From Rhizobium sp. PP-CC-3A-592 (lineage in GTDB: Bacteria; Pseudomonadota; Alphaproteobacteria; Rhizobiales; Rhizobiaceae): 64,000 nucleotides of DNA. The stretch is from positions 279,335 to 343,334 of the forward strand of contig NZ_QJSR01000005.1 in NCBI RefSeq assembly GCF_003217095.1. The letters run 5' to 3'. Under the pieces are notes generated by a model. It saw only the letters and a program-made list of their open reading frames with translations. It was not told the origin of the DNA and searched no databases. A program made the position numbers and the translations under genes. Positions 51,051-61,688 of the stretch are shown one piece after another; within the stretch, counting starts at the first letter, position 1, and each line of letters opens with the position of its first letter.

Positions 51051-53753
51051 TCACCGAATATCCAGCAACCGCTCCAGATACTGCCGCTCCACCTCCGGCG
51101 AAACGTTGTTGCCCAGGCGACGGCGGATTTCGTCGAGGATTTCGCGGGCGCGCTGGGTGTCGATCTCGTCGGGCACCTTCACCTGATCGCCGAAATCGGG
51201 GCCGGGATTCTGCTGGCGGCGGCCGAGGGGGTCGCGGCCGTTCTGGCCGTATTGCGGGATACCCTGGCCGGGACCTTGCCCCTGGCCCTGACCCTGGCTC
51301 ATCTGGTTCATCATGTCCTGCGCGCCCTCACGCAGCGCCTGCAACGCGCGGCCCTGGCTGCCGACGGCCTGTTCGCCCTGGCCTTCGCCGAGCTGGCCCG
51401 AGGCGCCCTTCATCTCGCGACCGGCCTGGCCAAAACCCTTGCCGGGCTTGATGCCCATGCCTTCGAGGCCCTTCTGCAGCTCGCCGAGCTGCTTTTCCAG
51501 GGCCTGTTGCTGGCCCTGAAGGTCCTTCAAAGCCTGGCGTAATTGTTCCTCGGTCATCTGCTCGGTCGGATCGCCGCCCTGTTGCTCCTGCTGTTGGCCC
51601 TGCTGCTGGTTCTGGTCTCCGGGCTGCTGCTCGAACAGGTTCTCGTCCGTCAACGGATCGCCCATCTGCATGCGGTTGCGCAGGGCCTGATCGTGCTTGA
51701 AGGTCTGCTCCATCAGCCGCTGCTGCTCCTGCATCAGCTGGCCGAGCTTGTCCATCTGCTGGCGCATCTCGCTATTGTCCTGGCCCTGCTGCATATCCTG
51801 CGGCGTCCGACCGGCCTGGAGATTGTTCATCATGCGCTGCATTTCTGACAGCATCTGCCGGGCCTGATCCTTCGAGCCGGATTTCGCGAGGTTCTCGATC
51901 TGGTCCATCATCTTGTCCAGATCCTTGCTGCTCAGCATGTTCTCCATATTGGGCCGCGCGGCCATTTGCGGGTTCTTCATCGCCTGTTCGGCGAGCGCCT
52001 GCATGAATTCCTTCATCGCCTCGCGCAGTTCCTGCATCGCCTTGGCGATCTCCTCGTCGGAGGCGTTGCGCTCCAGTGCGTCCGACAGCTTCTGCTGGGC
52101 CTCGCGCAGATTGCGTTCGGCCAGCGACAGGTTGCCGTCCTCGATGCCGAGCGCGACCTCCCAGAGATAATCGGCGGTGCCGCGCATCATCTCGTCGTCG
52201 CGCGCGAGCGCCATGCGGCCCTTGGCGGATTGCAGAAGGAGGAAATGGGTGAGGTTGGGGATGTTGTCTTCCGGGCGGATGTTCAGCGCGTCGTTAAGCT
52301 CGATCGCACGCGGCAGGTCCTTGCTGTTCAGCGCCATGACCTGACGCTCCTCGGCGACCGCGCCGGCAAGCGGCTGGGTGAAGCGGCGGGCGGGCAGGAT
52401 CATCTCCTGCGGCACACTGCGTCCCTCCTGGCCGGCGGCGTCGCGGGCGACCAGCGTGATGCGCACACGCTTGCCGGCCAGCGGATGTTCCGACAGGTTC
52501 CGGCTGGCGGTCGCCTTGGCGTCCTTGGCGTTGCGGCGGGGCAGGTCCAGGCGATATTCGGGCGCGGGATAAAGCGGCGTCGCTTCGGCCGGTGCTGCTT
52601 CGGTCGGCACGATCTCGGCGAAGGCTTCGCTGAGCCCGTAATCGTCTTTCGCAAGGAAGGGAATCTCCAGCGCGGCGTTGACCGTGGCGCGCGGGGTGCC
52701 GTCGAAGGCGATGTCCGGGACGGCATCGGGAATGACGGCGAACTGCCATGTCTCCTTTCCGACGGTCAGCGTGCCGTCGCGGGTGATCTTGTAGAGATGG
52801 GTGCTGTTGTCGACCGGCGCATTTGCCGCGGCTTCCGGAGCAGGCGGCGCATTGCCGGCCGCAGCCTCCTGCACGGGTGCCTTTTCCGGTTTTTGCGGCG
52901 GGATCGGCGTTGCCGCGGTCGCGCCCTTGTCGAGGAAGGTCACAGTGGTGTCAGTGGCCGTACCCGCGCTCGTGACGCGCACGGTGACGTCGCTGAACTG
53001 CGGGATGCGGAACAGGCTCGCCTCGGTGGCCTGAGGCTCGGTGCCTGCTCGCGGCTGGTCCTGCCGGCCGGTGAGGAAGACCGGGGCGCGGCCGGTATAG
53101 GCGGGCGGGGTGACCCAGGCGTCGATGCGCACGTCCGGCGGCGCCACGATGTTCTCGGGAATACGGAAGGCATCGGATATCAGCCCGGCGCGGTTGGAAT
53201 AGGAATAGGCGAAGGCGATGGCGACGAGGAGGACCGGCAGGACGCGCAGGCCGAAGCCGTCATGACGGGCGATATCCGGCCGCGGTAGGCCGGTTTCGAG
53301 CGCACCGATCATCCGGGCCATGCGGCTCTGGTGTTCGAGCCAGAGCGCCTGCCCGAAGGCGCCGCCGGTCGCCGGCTTGTCGTCCTGTACGCCGATGGCC
53401 TGATGCGGCAGGGCGTTGCGCTCTTCGAGCAGCCGGTCGGCCTCGTGCGTATCAGGCAGGCGGACGCGGAACACCGGCACGAGGGCCGCGATGAAGGCGA
53501 GGACGAAGGCGAGAAGCAGGCCGGCATGCACCAGCGGCGGCACGGCGCGGAAGAGGCCGAACCAGGCTGCCGACAGGAAGACGAAGGCCACTGCGAGGGG
53601 GGGAAGTGCGCGGGGCGCTAAGCGCTCGGCAATGATGACGAGCCGTGCAAAGCCGCGCTTGCGCGCCAATGCGCGCGCCATGCCGGACACGCCGTCTTTA
53701 TTGTCCGCACTCGTCTGCCGCCGGAATTCTGCCATCCGTACCGTCCTGCTCAT
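51051..53753 (-). CDS. TIGR02302 family (DUF4175) membrane protein
   Basis: The 900-residue protein has two N-terminal helices near 45-90 and one near 165. A long periplasmic part follows, with a beta-type region (IDAWVTPPAYTGRAPVFLTG; TLTVGKETWQFAVIPDAVPDI), then a long Glu/Gln/Met-rich coiled coil (about 535-720; QEQQRLMEQTFKHD), and a Gly/Gln region (QGQGQGQGPGQGI) before the conserved end. It is an alphaproteobacterial family of unknown role. The start may be 53753 or the ATG at 53735. It lies downstream of lysA. Confidence 0.88.
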   Translation of the reverse strand: MSRTVRMAEFRRQTSADNKDGVSGMARALARKRGFARLVIIAERLAPRALPPLAVAFVFLSAAWFGLFRAVPPLVHAGLLLAFVLAFIAALVPVFRVRLPDTHEADRLLEERNALPHQAIGVQDDKPATGGAFGQALWLEHQSRMARMIGALETGLPRPDIARHDGFGLRVLPVLLVAIAFAYSYSNRAGLISDAFRIPENIVAPPDVRIDAWVTPPAYTGRAPVFLTGRQDQPRAGTEPQATEASLFRIPQFSDVTVRVTSAGTATDTTVTFLDKGATAATPIPPQKPEKAPVQEAAAGNAPPAPEAAANAPVDNSTHLYKITRDGTLTVGKETWQFAVIPDAVPDIAFDGTPRATVNAALEIPFLAKDDYGLSEAFAEIVPTEAAPAEATPLYPAPEYRLDLPRRNAKDAKATASRNLSEHPLAGKRVRITLVARDAAGQEGRSVPQEMILPARRFTQPLAGAVAEERQVMALNSKDLPRAIELNDALNIRPEDNIPNLTHFLLLQSAKGRMALARDDEMMRGTADYLWEVALGIEDGNLSLAERNLREAQQKLSDALERNASDEEIAKAMQELREAMKEFMQALAEQAMKNPQMAARPNMENMLSSKDLDKMMDQIENLAKSGSKDQARQMLSEMQRMMNNLQAGRTPQDMQQGQDNSEMRQQMDKLGQLMQEQQRLMEQTFKHDQALRNRMQMGDPLTDENLFEQQPGDQNQQQGQQQEQQGGDPTEQMTEEQLRQALKDLQGQQQALEKQLGELQKGLEGMGIKPGKGFGQAGREMKGASGQLGEGQGEQAVGSQGRALQALREGAQDMMNQMSQGQGQGQGPGQGIPQYGQNGRDPLGRRQQNPGPDFGDQVKVPDEIDTQRAREILDEIRRRLGNNVSPEVERQYLERLLDIR

Positions 53754-53898
53754 GGGTCAGGGCCTGTCGTCACGCGATTCCCGCGCGCGTCTGACGCCTG
53801 TTTGCCAGCAAGGATACCATTGTTTGTGGCGAAGACGAGGGCGAGAACGCAATCGTGAACGTTCCTCGCCTGCGCGCCAAAGGGGCTTACACTCGGTA

Positions 53899-55173
53899 TT
53901 AGTCTTCCGAGAGCCAGTCCGGCAGGCTGTCGAGGCCGATCAGGTCTTCGATGGTGGTGCGGGGCCGCACGACGTGGAAGCGGTTGCCCTTGACGAGCAC
54001 TTCCGGGACCAGAAGCCGCGAATTGTAGGTGCCCGCCTGAACGGCACCGTAAGCGCCGGCCGTGCTGACGGCGAACAGATCGCCGGCGCGGGGCATGGCC
54101 ATTTCGCGGTCGAGACCCAGATAATCGCCGGTCTCGCAGACCGGGCCGACCACGTCCGCCCGGATACGCGGCGCGTTGGCGGCGGAAATCCGCACCGGGC
54201 GGATTTCGTGATAGGCCTCATAGAGGGTCGGGCGGATGAGGTCGTTCATCGCGGCATCGACGATGACGAAGGTCTTCGACCCGCCATCCTTCACATAGAT
54301 CGTTTCCGTCACCAGAATGCCGGCATTGCCGACGATCAGGCGGCCGGGCTCCATGACGATGCGGCAGTTCAGGCCGGCGAGCTGGTCCTTGACGATCGCC
54401 GCATAGGCGTCCGGCAAAGGCGGGGGATTGTTGTCTTCCTTGTAGGGCACGCCAAGGCCGCCGCCGACATCGACATGGTCGATGACGTGGCCATCGGCCC
54501 GCAGCGTCTCCACGAGGTCGCGCAGCACCTTGAAGGCATCCTCGAACGGCTGCAGATCCGTGATCTGGCTGCCGATATGCATGTCGATGCCGGTGACCTT
54601 GATGCCGGGAAGCGTGGCGGCATGGGCGTAGACGGCGCGGGCGCGCTCGAAGCCGATGCCAAACTTGTTTTCCTTCTTGCCGGTCGAGATCTTGGCATGC
54701 GTCTTCGCGTCCACATCCGGATTGATGCGGAAGGAGACGTGCGCCCGACGGTTGAGGCGCACGGCGCGGGCGTTGAGCACTTCGAGCTCGGGCTCGGACT
54801 CGACGTTGAAGCAGTAGATGCCGGCGGCCAGCGCCAGATCCATCTCGCCGGCCGTCTTGCCGACGCCGGAGAACATGATGCGCTCGGCCGGAATGCCGGC
54901 TGCCAGCGCGCGCGCGAGTTCGCCGCCGGAGACGACGTCGATGCCGGCGCCGAGGCGGCCGAGCGTCTTCAGCACGGCCTGATTGGAGTTCGCCTTCATT
55001 GCATAGCAGACGAGTGCGTCGATGCCCTCGAAGGCCTTCGAAAAGACGGTGTAGTGCCGCTCCAGCGTCGCTGTGGAGTAGCAGTAGAAGGGTGTGCCGA
55101 CGGCGCGGGCGATGTCGGTGACCGGCACGTCTTCCGCATGCAGAACGCCGTCGCGATATTCGAAATGATTCAC
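53899..55173 (-). CDS. lysA: Diaminopimelate decarboxylase
   Basis: The 424-residue PLP enzyme (fold III) has CYAMKANSNQAVLKTL (PLP Lys), HIGSQITDLQPF, VDVGGGLGVPY, EPGRLIVGNAG and CETGDYLGLDRE (active-site Cys from the partner subunit). It makes L-lysine from meso-DAP. The gene is 22 bp downstream of lptM, in the order argH-lptM-lysA. Confidence 0.96.
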   Translation of the reverse strand: MNHFEYRDGVLHAEDVPVTDIARAVGTPFYCYSTATLERHYTVFSKAFEGIDALVCYAMKANSNQAVLKTLGRLGAGIDVVSGGELARALAAGIPAERIMFSGVGKTAGEMDLALAAGIYCFNVESEPELEVLNARAVRLNRRAHVSFRINPDVDAKTHAKISTGKKENKFGIGFERARAVYAHAATLPGIKVTGIDMHIGSQITDLQPFEDAFKVLRDLVETLRADGHVIDHVDVGGGLGVPYKEDNNPPPLPDAYAAIVKDQLAGLNCRIVMEPGRLIVGNAGILVTETIYVKDGGSKTFVIVDAAMNDLIRPTLYEAYHEIRPVRISAANAPRIRADVVGPVCETGDYLGLDREMAMPRAGDLFAVSTAGAYGAVQAGTYNSRLLVPEVLVKGNRFHVVRPRTTIEDLIGLDSLPDWLSED

Positions 55174-55195
55174 GGGATGGGCCTTGAGATGGCTG

Positions 55196-55552
55196 TCAGA
55201 GCAGCGGATCGAGGAGGAAGGGGCGCTCGGGGACGTCGGTCTGGTCGCCGGTGCGGCCGCTGCGGGCGGCTGCGTTGTCCGATCCGGGAACGACGTTCAT
55301 CTGCGTGACGGCCGTCGTCTGGCTGGATGCGTTGCCGGTCACGGCGGAACTGGCCGGCGCGGCGCCGCTTGCCGGCCGTACGAGGGCGGACGGGGCGGCC
55401 GAAGGCGAACGGGTCGTGTTCCCGGCTTCTTTCGCCGCCTGCGCGCGGGCGACGCTCGGACGCTCGAGATCCCCCTTGCGGCCGCAGCCGGAGGCCGTCA
55501 GCACCGTTGCCGTCAGAAGCAGCGCCGTCAGGGCGGCAGTCCGGAATGTCAT
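55196..55552 (-). CDS. lptM: LptM-like small lipoprotein
   Basis: The 118-residue lipoprotein has a signal sequence (MTFRTAALTALLLTATVLTA), then SGCGRKGDLERP, matching the LptM (YifL) C-G-x-K-G-x-L motif; in E. coli LptM assists LptD assembly. The tail after the motif is Ala/Ser/Pro-rich and longer than in E. coli. Position between argH and lysA is the common place for this gene. The assignment rests on the motif and context. Confidence 0.8.
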   Translation of the reverse strand: MTFRTAALTALLLTATVLTASGCGRKGDLERPSVARAQAAKEAGNTTRSPSAAPSALVRPASGAAPASSAVTGNASSQTTAVTQMNVVPGSDNAAARSGRTGDQTDVPERPFLLDPLL

Positions 55553-55691
55553 CGTCGCAGTTCCTTTGCGAAGGCAGGCGGTTCCTCTTAGCTGTTTTTC
55601 AAGGACCGCGCACGTTCGAAATTCTGATGGATCGCCCGGGAAAAATGATGGGTTTCCCCGGGGATTAAAGTCGGATCGAGACGGAATTGTC

Positions 55692-57095
<1,404 letters not shown>

Positions 57096-57141
57096 CGCAG
57101 ATATCCGTTCCTCAAAAAAGGTACAAGTCTTGAAAACCGAC

Positions 57142-57822
57142 ATGACAGACCCGGGAAAACCCCGCTCCGCCCTGCGGCTCGTGGCGCTTGCAGCCCTGCT
57201 GGGCCTGATCGCCGGTGCGGCTGCGGTATACGTCAGGCAGAGCGGGTCTGGCAATGCTCCGGAGGTCGCTTCCCAAGGTGATGCGGGTCCCTGCACGGCG
57301 GCAGCGCCCAGGATCGCCGGTCTGACGCCGCTGATGAAGGGTCAGGTCGCCGCCATGGCGCCCGCCGACCGGCCGCGGCTTCTGGAGGGTCTGACGTTCA
57401 AAGACGGCGCGGGCAAGGACCTGACGCTTGCCGATTTCAAGGGCCGAGCGGTGCTGCTCAATCTCTGGGCGACGTGGTGCGTGCCCTGCCGCGAGGAAAT
57501 GCCGGCGCTCGACAGGCTGGAGAGGGCCGAGGGGAGCGACCGCTTCGAGGTCGTCGCCGTCAACATCGACACCGGCAGCGACGAGAAGCCGAAAGCGTTC
57601 CTATCGGAAACAGGTGTCACGGCGCTGAAACCCTATCGCGATGCTTCCATGGGCGTTTTCAACGCTTTGAAGAAGGAGGGGCTGGCCTTCGGTCTGCCGG
57701 TCACCGTGCTGCTCGACGACAAGGGCTGCCTGCTCTCGGCCATGAACGGGCCGGCGGCCTGGGATGGCGAGGAGGGGCGGGCGCTGGTGCGCGCTGCCGC
57801 GTCAGCGGGTGCCGGCTCCTGA
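57142..57822 (+). CDS. tlpA: TlpA-type thiol:disulfide interchange protein
   Basis: The 226-residue protein has an N-terminal anchor helix ([21 protein letters not shown]) and a periplasmic thioredoxin domain with active site WATWCVPC and the cis-Pro turn [10 protein letters not shown]. TlpA reduces ScoI or oxidase copper sites. There is an extra Cys in GPCTAAAP and one in GCLLSAM. The ATG at 57142 is favoured over upstream starts. Its last 190 bp overlap the converging LtaS-like gene. Confidence 0.93.
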   Translation: MTDPGKPRSALRLVALAALLGLIAGAAAVYVRQSGSGNAPEVASQGDAGPCTAAAPRIAGLTPLMKGQVAAMAPADRPRLLEGLTFKDGAGKDLTLADFKGRAVLLNLWATWCVPCREEMPALDRLERAEGSDRFEVVAVNIDTGSDEKPKAFLSETGVTALKPYRDASMGVFNALKKEGLAFGLPVTVLLDDKGCLLSAMNGPAAWDGEEGRALVRAAASAGAGS

Positions 57823-59153
57823 GGCCGGCGGCTTCGCAGCAGGTACCAGTCCACAAGGCCGGGCTTGAAATGGCGGCGGGCGGCGCGCTCCCAGAGCGGC
57901 GTCTGATGATCGCCGACGATGAGGATATCGGTCGGCGGCAGGTCCGGATCGCGCGCGATGACGGCCACCGAGCGGAAAAGGTCGCTCCACAGGTTCGTCA
58001 GGTCGCACACCGTGCGGTTGTCGATGGCCGGCGCCATGGTGGCGCAGCCGAGCCTGTCGATGGCGGAGGGCTGGTAGGGAATATGCGTGTTCAGCGTCAG
58101 GAAATAGACGAATTTCTGCGTGTCCGGATCGGCCTTGAGTGCCGCATCCACGACGCCGGCGACTTCCGTGTCGCAGAGCCCCTTGAAGACATTGCCGCAG
58201 CGCGATGGCGTGGGGCTTGGCACTTCTGCCGCCATCTCCTCCATGAAGGTGCTGCGTTGGAAGCCGATCTGCGGATACCAGTGATGCCGCAGGAACATGT
58301 CGCGGGAATAGCCGTGAAAGGACAGCGTGCTCAGGCCCTTTTCGCTCAGGCGACGCGGCAGGCAGTCGAAGGGCTGGTCGCTGATAAAATCGAGCCAGCT
58401 GCCCCAGTGTCCGCAAAGCTCCCGCGCGGCAGCGCCGGTGGTGGAGCCTGAATAGCGTGTCGTGCCGCTGGTGAGCTGATAGCGCCCGCCGAGGGTTTCC
58501 TTCTGCAGGATCTGGCTGAGAAGCGCCCGATCCTGCGGATCGGCAAAGGCACCGAGGCCCTCGACCATGACGAACAGCATGTTGTGCCCCGATGCAGCGA
58601 TCCTTGTTGCCGTCAGGTCATTCTGGAGGATGGCGCTGTCAAAAGGTGGTTTTGCCGTCGTGAAGGGCTGGTTGACCGCGATATCGAGCCCGACCACGGC
58701 GAGCGCGGCAAAGGCCACGGCCGTGGGGGAGGCGAGCGGCACATCGGAGCGAAACCTGTTGAAGAGCCCTGCCGTGAGAAGCGCCATGCCGACCATTGTC
58801 AGGATGAGCGCGACATAGAAGGCGGATGCCGCGACATTGATGGTGGCGAGAAAACCGAGCGTGTCGATGGCATCGCCAATCGGCAGATTGAAGGCGACCA
58901 TGGCGACGAGGACCATATCGAGAAGCGCGGCGAGCACGAAGACCGGGTAGGCCGCCCAGCCGGGCAGGACGTAGGCAGCGGTTCCGGCGAGCACGTAGAA
59001 AAGCGGGGACATCGTCCGGACCGCCACGTAAAAGGGCATCGCGAGCAGGAAGACGATATTGGGGACGACGAGGGTGCCGATCAACCGTACGCTCGCTCGA
59101 CGAGAGGCCGGGATTCTAAGGGCTACGTTCCGCGCGCTGGTTTTTGCAGTCAT
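57633..59153 (-). CDS. LtaS/sulfatase-fold membrane protein
   Basis: The 506-residue protein has about five helices in the first 170 residues and then a periplasmic alkaline-phosphatase-superfamily domain: NMLFVMVEGLGAF, SGSTTGAAARELCGHWGSW (likely Thr nucleophile), HGYSRDMFLRHHWYPQIGF, LTLNTHIPY and GDHQTPLWERAA. Relatives transfer phosphoglycerol or phosphoethanolamine, or cut sulfate. After [11 protein letters not shown] the final about 65 residues are low-complexity and lie opposite the tlpA coding strand, so the usual stop may have been lost. Start is ATG at 59153. Confidence 0.85.
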   Translation of the reverse strand: MTAKTSARNVALRIPASRRASVRLIGTLVVPNIVFLLAMPFYVAVRTMSPLFYVLAGTAAYVLPGWAAYPVFVLAALLDMVLVAMVAFNLPIGDAIDTLGFLATINVAASAFYVALILTMVGMALLTAGLFNRFRSDVPLASPTAVAFAALAVVGLDIAVNQPFTTAKPPFDSAILQNDLTATRIAASGHNMLFVMVEGLGAFADPQDRALLSQILQKETLGGRYQLTSGTTRYSGSTTGAAARELCGHWGSWLDFISDQPFDCLPRRLSEKGLSTLSFHGYSRDMFLRHHWYPQIGFQRSTFMEEMAAEVPSPTPSRCGNVFKGLCDTEVAGVVDAALKADPDTQKFVYFLTLNTHIPYQPSAIDRLGCATMAPAIDNRTVCDLTNLWSDLFRSVAVIARDPDLPPTDILIVGDHQTPLWERAARRHFKPGLVDWYLLRSRRPQEPAPADAAARTSARPSSPSQAAGPFMAESRQPLSSSSTVTGRPKASPSFFKALKTPMEASR

Positions 59154-59231
59154 GAGAACTCCGTGCCGTCAAGCAGGCGAACTCAGGATTGCATTCAATA
59201 TTCGTAATGATCAATACAACGCGGAGTGGTT

Positions 59232-59498
59232 TAATACCAAGTGTCGATGATAGGAACCTATAGGACAGGCTTCTCGGGTTTTCTGGCTAGGAGAGGTGCG
59301 CAGATCGATGCTGTCGTATCGGTCAAGAGCCTCGACAACGCCAGAAAGCCCGAGAAGCCTGCCGAAGGTGGTTCAGTGCTGGTCTCTGGCGTTGTTGCGA
59401 TGCTTGCCCGATGCGACAGCATCGCGCTGCGCACCGCGCCTAGCCAGAGATCAGCACTGAACCATCCTATAGGTCCCTATCATCGACACTTGGTATTA
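59232..59498. mobile_element. 267-bp multi-palindromic element with 34-bp terminal inverted repeats (MITE-like)
   Basis: The ends 59232-59265 and 59465-59498 are inverted copies, 33 of 34, starting TAATACCAAGTG. Inside are three more inverted pairs: 59266-59287 with 59340-59361 (21 of 22), 59369-59390 with 59443-59464 (21 of 22), and 59285-59316 with 59414-59445 (28 of 32). The element has no ORF of note. Its right end supplies the TAA stop of the 3-hydroxybutyryl-CoA dehydrogenase. TA lies at both ends, as expected for IS630-type MITEs, but this is unproven. Confidence 0.75.
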
Positions 59499-60368
59499 GC
59501 GCGTCGGAACCGGGGTTTCCCCACGATAGTCGTAGAAACCGCGACCGGACTTCCGGCCGAGCCAGCCGGCCTCGACATATTTCACCAAGAGCGGGCAGGG
59601 GCGGTATTTGCTGTCGGCGAGGCCGTCATGAAGAACCTGCATGATCGAAAGGCAGGTGTCGAGGCCGATGAAGTCGGCGAGTTGCAGCGGGCCCATGGGA
59701 TGGTTCGCGCCGAGCTTCATGGCGGTGTCGATGGCATCGACGGTGCCTACACCTTCATAGAGCGTGTAGATTGCCTCGTTGATCATCGGCAGGAGGATGC
59801 GGTTGACAATGAAGGCCGGAAAATCCTCTGCAACCGTGATGGTCTTGTCGAGCGCGGTAACGAACTGGCGGGCCGAGGCGAACGTGCCCTCCTCGGTTGC
59901 AATGCCGCGCACCAGTTCCACGAGCTTCATGACGGGAACCGGGTTCATGAAGTGGATGCCCATGAAGCGCTCGGGGCGGTCCGTGGCGGAGGCGAGGCGG
60001 GTGATCGAGAGGGAGGAGGTGTTGGTGGCAAGGATGGCGTCCGGCTTGAGCACCGGACAGACGGCGACGTAGATCTTGCGCTTGATGCTCTCGTCTTCGG
60101 TGGCGGCCTCGATCACGAGGTCGGCCGGTGAGAGATCCGTCAGGTCCGAGGAGCCCTTGATCAGCGTCAGCGCCTTCTTGCGCTCGTCCTCGGTCAGTTT
60201 TCCGGAGGAGACCTGGCGGGCCATGTTGCCGTTGATCGTGGCAAGGCCGGCCTCGATGCGATCGGGCGCGATGTCGTAGAGGTGGACCTTGTACCCTGCC
60301 ATCGCGGCGACCTGCGCAATGCCGCAGCCCATTTGTCCCGCACCGACGATTCCGACATTCTTGATCAT
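59496..60368 (-). CDS. 3-hydroxybutyryl-CoA dehydrogenase
   Basis: The 290-residue enzyme has NAD fold GIVGAGQMGCGIAQVAAMAGY, NTSSLSITRLA, GIHFMNPVPVMKLVE (catalytic His), NRILLPMINEAIY and ANHPMGPLQLADFIGLD. It interconverts acetoacetyl-CoA and 3-hydroxybutyryl-CoA. The ATG at 60368 fixes the start. The TAA is within the palindromic element. It lies downstream of etfA/etfB (235-bp gap with a terminator), the order common in rhizobia. Confidence 0.95.
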   Translation of the reverse strand: MIKNVGIVGAGQMGCGIAQVAAMAGYKVHLYDIAPDRIEAGLATINGNMARQVSSGKLTEDERKKALTLIKGSSDLTDLSPADLVIEAATEDESIKRKIYVAVCPVLKPDAILATNTSSLSITRLASATDRPERFMGIHFMNPVPVMKLVELVRGIATEEGTFASARQFVTALDKTITVAEDFPAFIVNRILLPMINEAIYTLYEGVGTVDAIDTAMKLGANHPMGPLQLADFIGLDTCLSIMQVLHDGLADSKYRPCPLLVKYVEAGWLGRKSGRGFYDYRGETPVPTR

Positions 60369-60399
60369 CAAGCCGTTGTTCCCCAATCGCAGCCGACGT

Positions 60400-60471
60400 C
60401 TAGGTTCGCTATAGCGCTTTATACCTGCTGCATCATTCCTCAAATCGATTTCGATTTGAGGAATGATGCAG
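60400..60471. repeat. Intergenic palindromic repeat, copy B (perfect 21-bp arms)
   Basis: Arms 60428-60448 and 60451-60471 are exact inverted copies with a 2-nt loop; the core is GCATCATTCCTCAAATCGA. The preceding TTCGCTATAGCGCTTTATACCTG matches the flank of the copy at 5260-5333. It lies 32 bp before the 3-hydroxybutyryl-CoA dehydrogenase start. Confidence 0.8.
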
Positions 60472-60550
60472 GCAAGGCCTGTCTGAACGTGATACCGGCT
60501 GGCAGCAGTTTTTGCCAGTGCTTTCCGTCGCTCTTTGCGCGTCTTCGAAT

Positions 60551-60583
60551 GCAAAACGGCCGCATCGGGGGGATGCGGCCGTT
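60551..60583 (-). terminator. Intrinsic terminator of the etf operon
   Basis: AACGGCCGCATC (60555-60566) and GATGCGGCCGTT (60572-60583) form a perfect 12-bp stem. On the - strand it is followed by TTTTGC. It lies 21 bp after the etfA stop. Confidence 0.8.
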
Positions 60584-60603
60584 CAATTATCGGTGTGTCT
60601 GGC

Positions 60604-61533
60604 TCACAGAGCCTTTTCGAGTTCCGGCAGGATCGTGAAGATGTCGCCGACGAGGCCGTAATCGGCGACCTGGAAGATCGGGGCGTCCTCGTCCTTGTTG
60701 ATGGCGACGATGACCTTCGAGTCCTTCATGCCGGCGAGGTGCTGGATGGCGCCGGAGATGCCGCAGGCGATGTAGAGCTGCGGGGCGACGACCTTGCCGG
60801 TCTGGCCGACCTGCCAGTCGTTCGGAGCGTATCCAGCATCGACCGCGGCACGGCTTGCGCCAACGGCGGCACCGAGCTTGTCGGCGAGCGGCAGGATGAC
60901 CTCCTGGAACTTTTCCGCCGAGCCGAGAGCGCGGCCGCCAGAGACGATGATCTTCGCCGAGGTCAGTTCCGGACGGTCGGACGAGGACAGGGCATCGCCG
61001 ACGAAGGTGGACAGGCCGGGATCGGCTGCCGCGGACACGGGCTCGACCGGTGCCGAACCGCCAGCGGCTGCGGGCGCAAATGTCGAGGTGCGCACGGTGA
61101 TGACCTTCTTGGCATCGCCAGACTGTACGGTCTGGATGGCGTTGCCGGCATAGATCGGCCGCTTGAACGTGTCGGCCGAAACGACTTCGGTGATTTCCGA
61201 GATCTGCGCAACATCGAGCAGGGCCGCGACGCGCGGCATGACGTTCTTGCCGACGGACGTGGCCGGCGCGATCAGCACGTCGTAGCTGCCGGCAAGCGAC
61301 ACCAGCAGGGCTGCCAGCGGCTCGGCAAGGTTGTTGGCAAGGCCCGCATCATTGGCGAGCAGAACCTTGGCCACGCCGGAGAGCGCTGCGGCGCTCGCCG
61401 CTGCGGCATCCGCACCGGCGCCGGCGACCAGAACGTGAATGTCGCCGCCGATCGCGGTTGCGGCACTGATGGTCCGGGCGGTGGCGTCCGAAACGGTCTG
61501 ACCGTCATGATCCGCCAGAAGAAGAATGGCCAT
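60604..61533 (-). CDS. etfA: Electron transfer flavoprotein subunit alpha
   Basis: The 309-residue subunit has the C-terminal FAD domain motifs [40 protein letters not shown] and [22 protein letters not shown]. It accepts electrons from acyl-CoA dehydrogenases and passes them to ETF-quinone oxidoreductase. The ATG at 61533 begins [11 protein letters not shown]. etfB is upstream with a 155-bp gap holding a GC hairpin. Confidence 0.96.
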   Translation of the reverse strand: MAILLLADHDGQTVSDATARTISAATAIGGDIHVLVAGAGADAAAASAAALSGVAKVLLANDAGLANNLAEPLAALLVSLAGSYDVLIAPATSVGKNVMPRVAALLDVAQISEITEVVSADTFKRPIYAGNAIQTVQSGDAKKVITVRTSTFAPAAAGGSAPVEPVSAAADPGLSTFVGDALSSSDRPELTSAKIIVSGGRALGSAEKFQEVILPLADKLGAAVGASRAAVDAGYAPNDWQVGQTGKVVAPQLYIACGISGAIQHLAGMKDSKVIVAINKDEDAPIFQVADYGLVGDIFTILPELEKAL

Positions 61534-61643
61534 GTCGTATGTTCTCCTTAAAGTCTCAATCTGTCTTGGCTGCGGCACCATCCTGTCGATCTCGACGGGG
61601 CATCCGGCAGCACGTCACGTGCAAGGGCATCTGGATCGAAGGT

Positions 61644-61672
61644 CGCCGCCCGGCCTCTGCGGGCCGGCGGCG
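61644..61672 (-). other. GC-rich hairpin between etfB and etfA
   Basis: CGCCGCCCGGCC and GGCCGGCGGCG pair with a one-base bulge around a short loop. No T-run follows on the - strand. It may stabilise or slightly reduce read-through from etfB into etfA. Confidence 0.4.
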
Positions 61673-61688
61673 GAGCTTCGCCCAATGT

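Noticed and set aside
53416-55308. A 630-residue + strand frame opposite lysA
   Set aside because: It is antisense to lysA, which has all its catalytic motifs.
55635-55661. CCCGGGAAA/TTTCCCCGGG hairpin between argH and lptM as an argH terminator
   Set aside because: The arms need a bulge and no T-run follows on the - strand, so termination is not supported.
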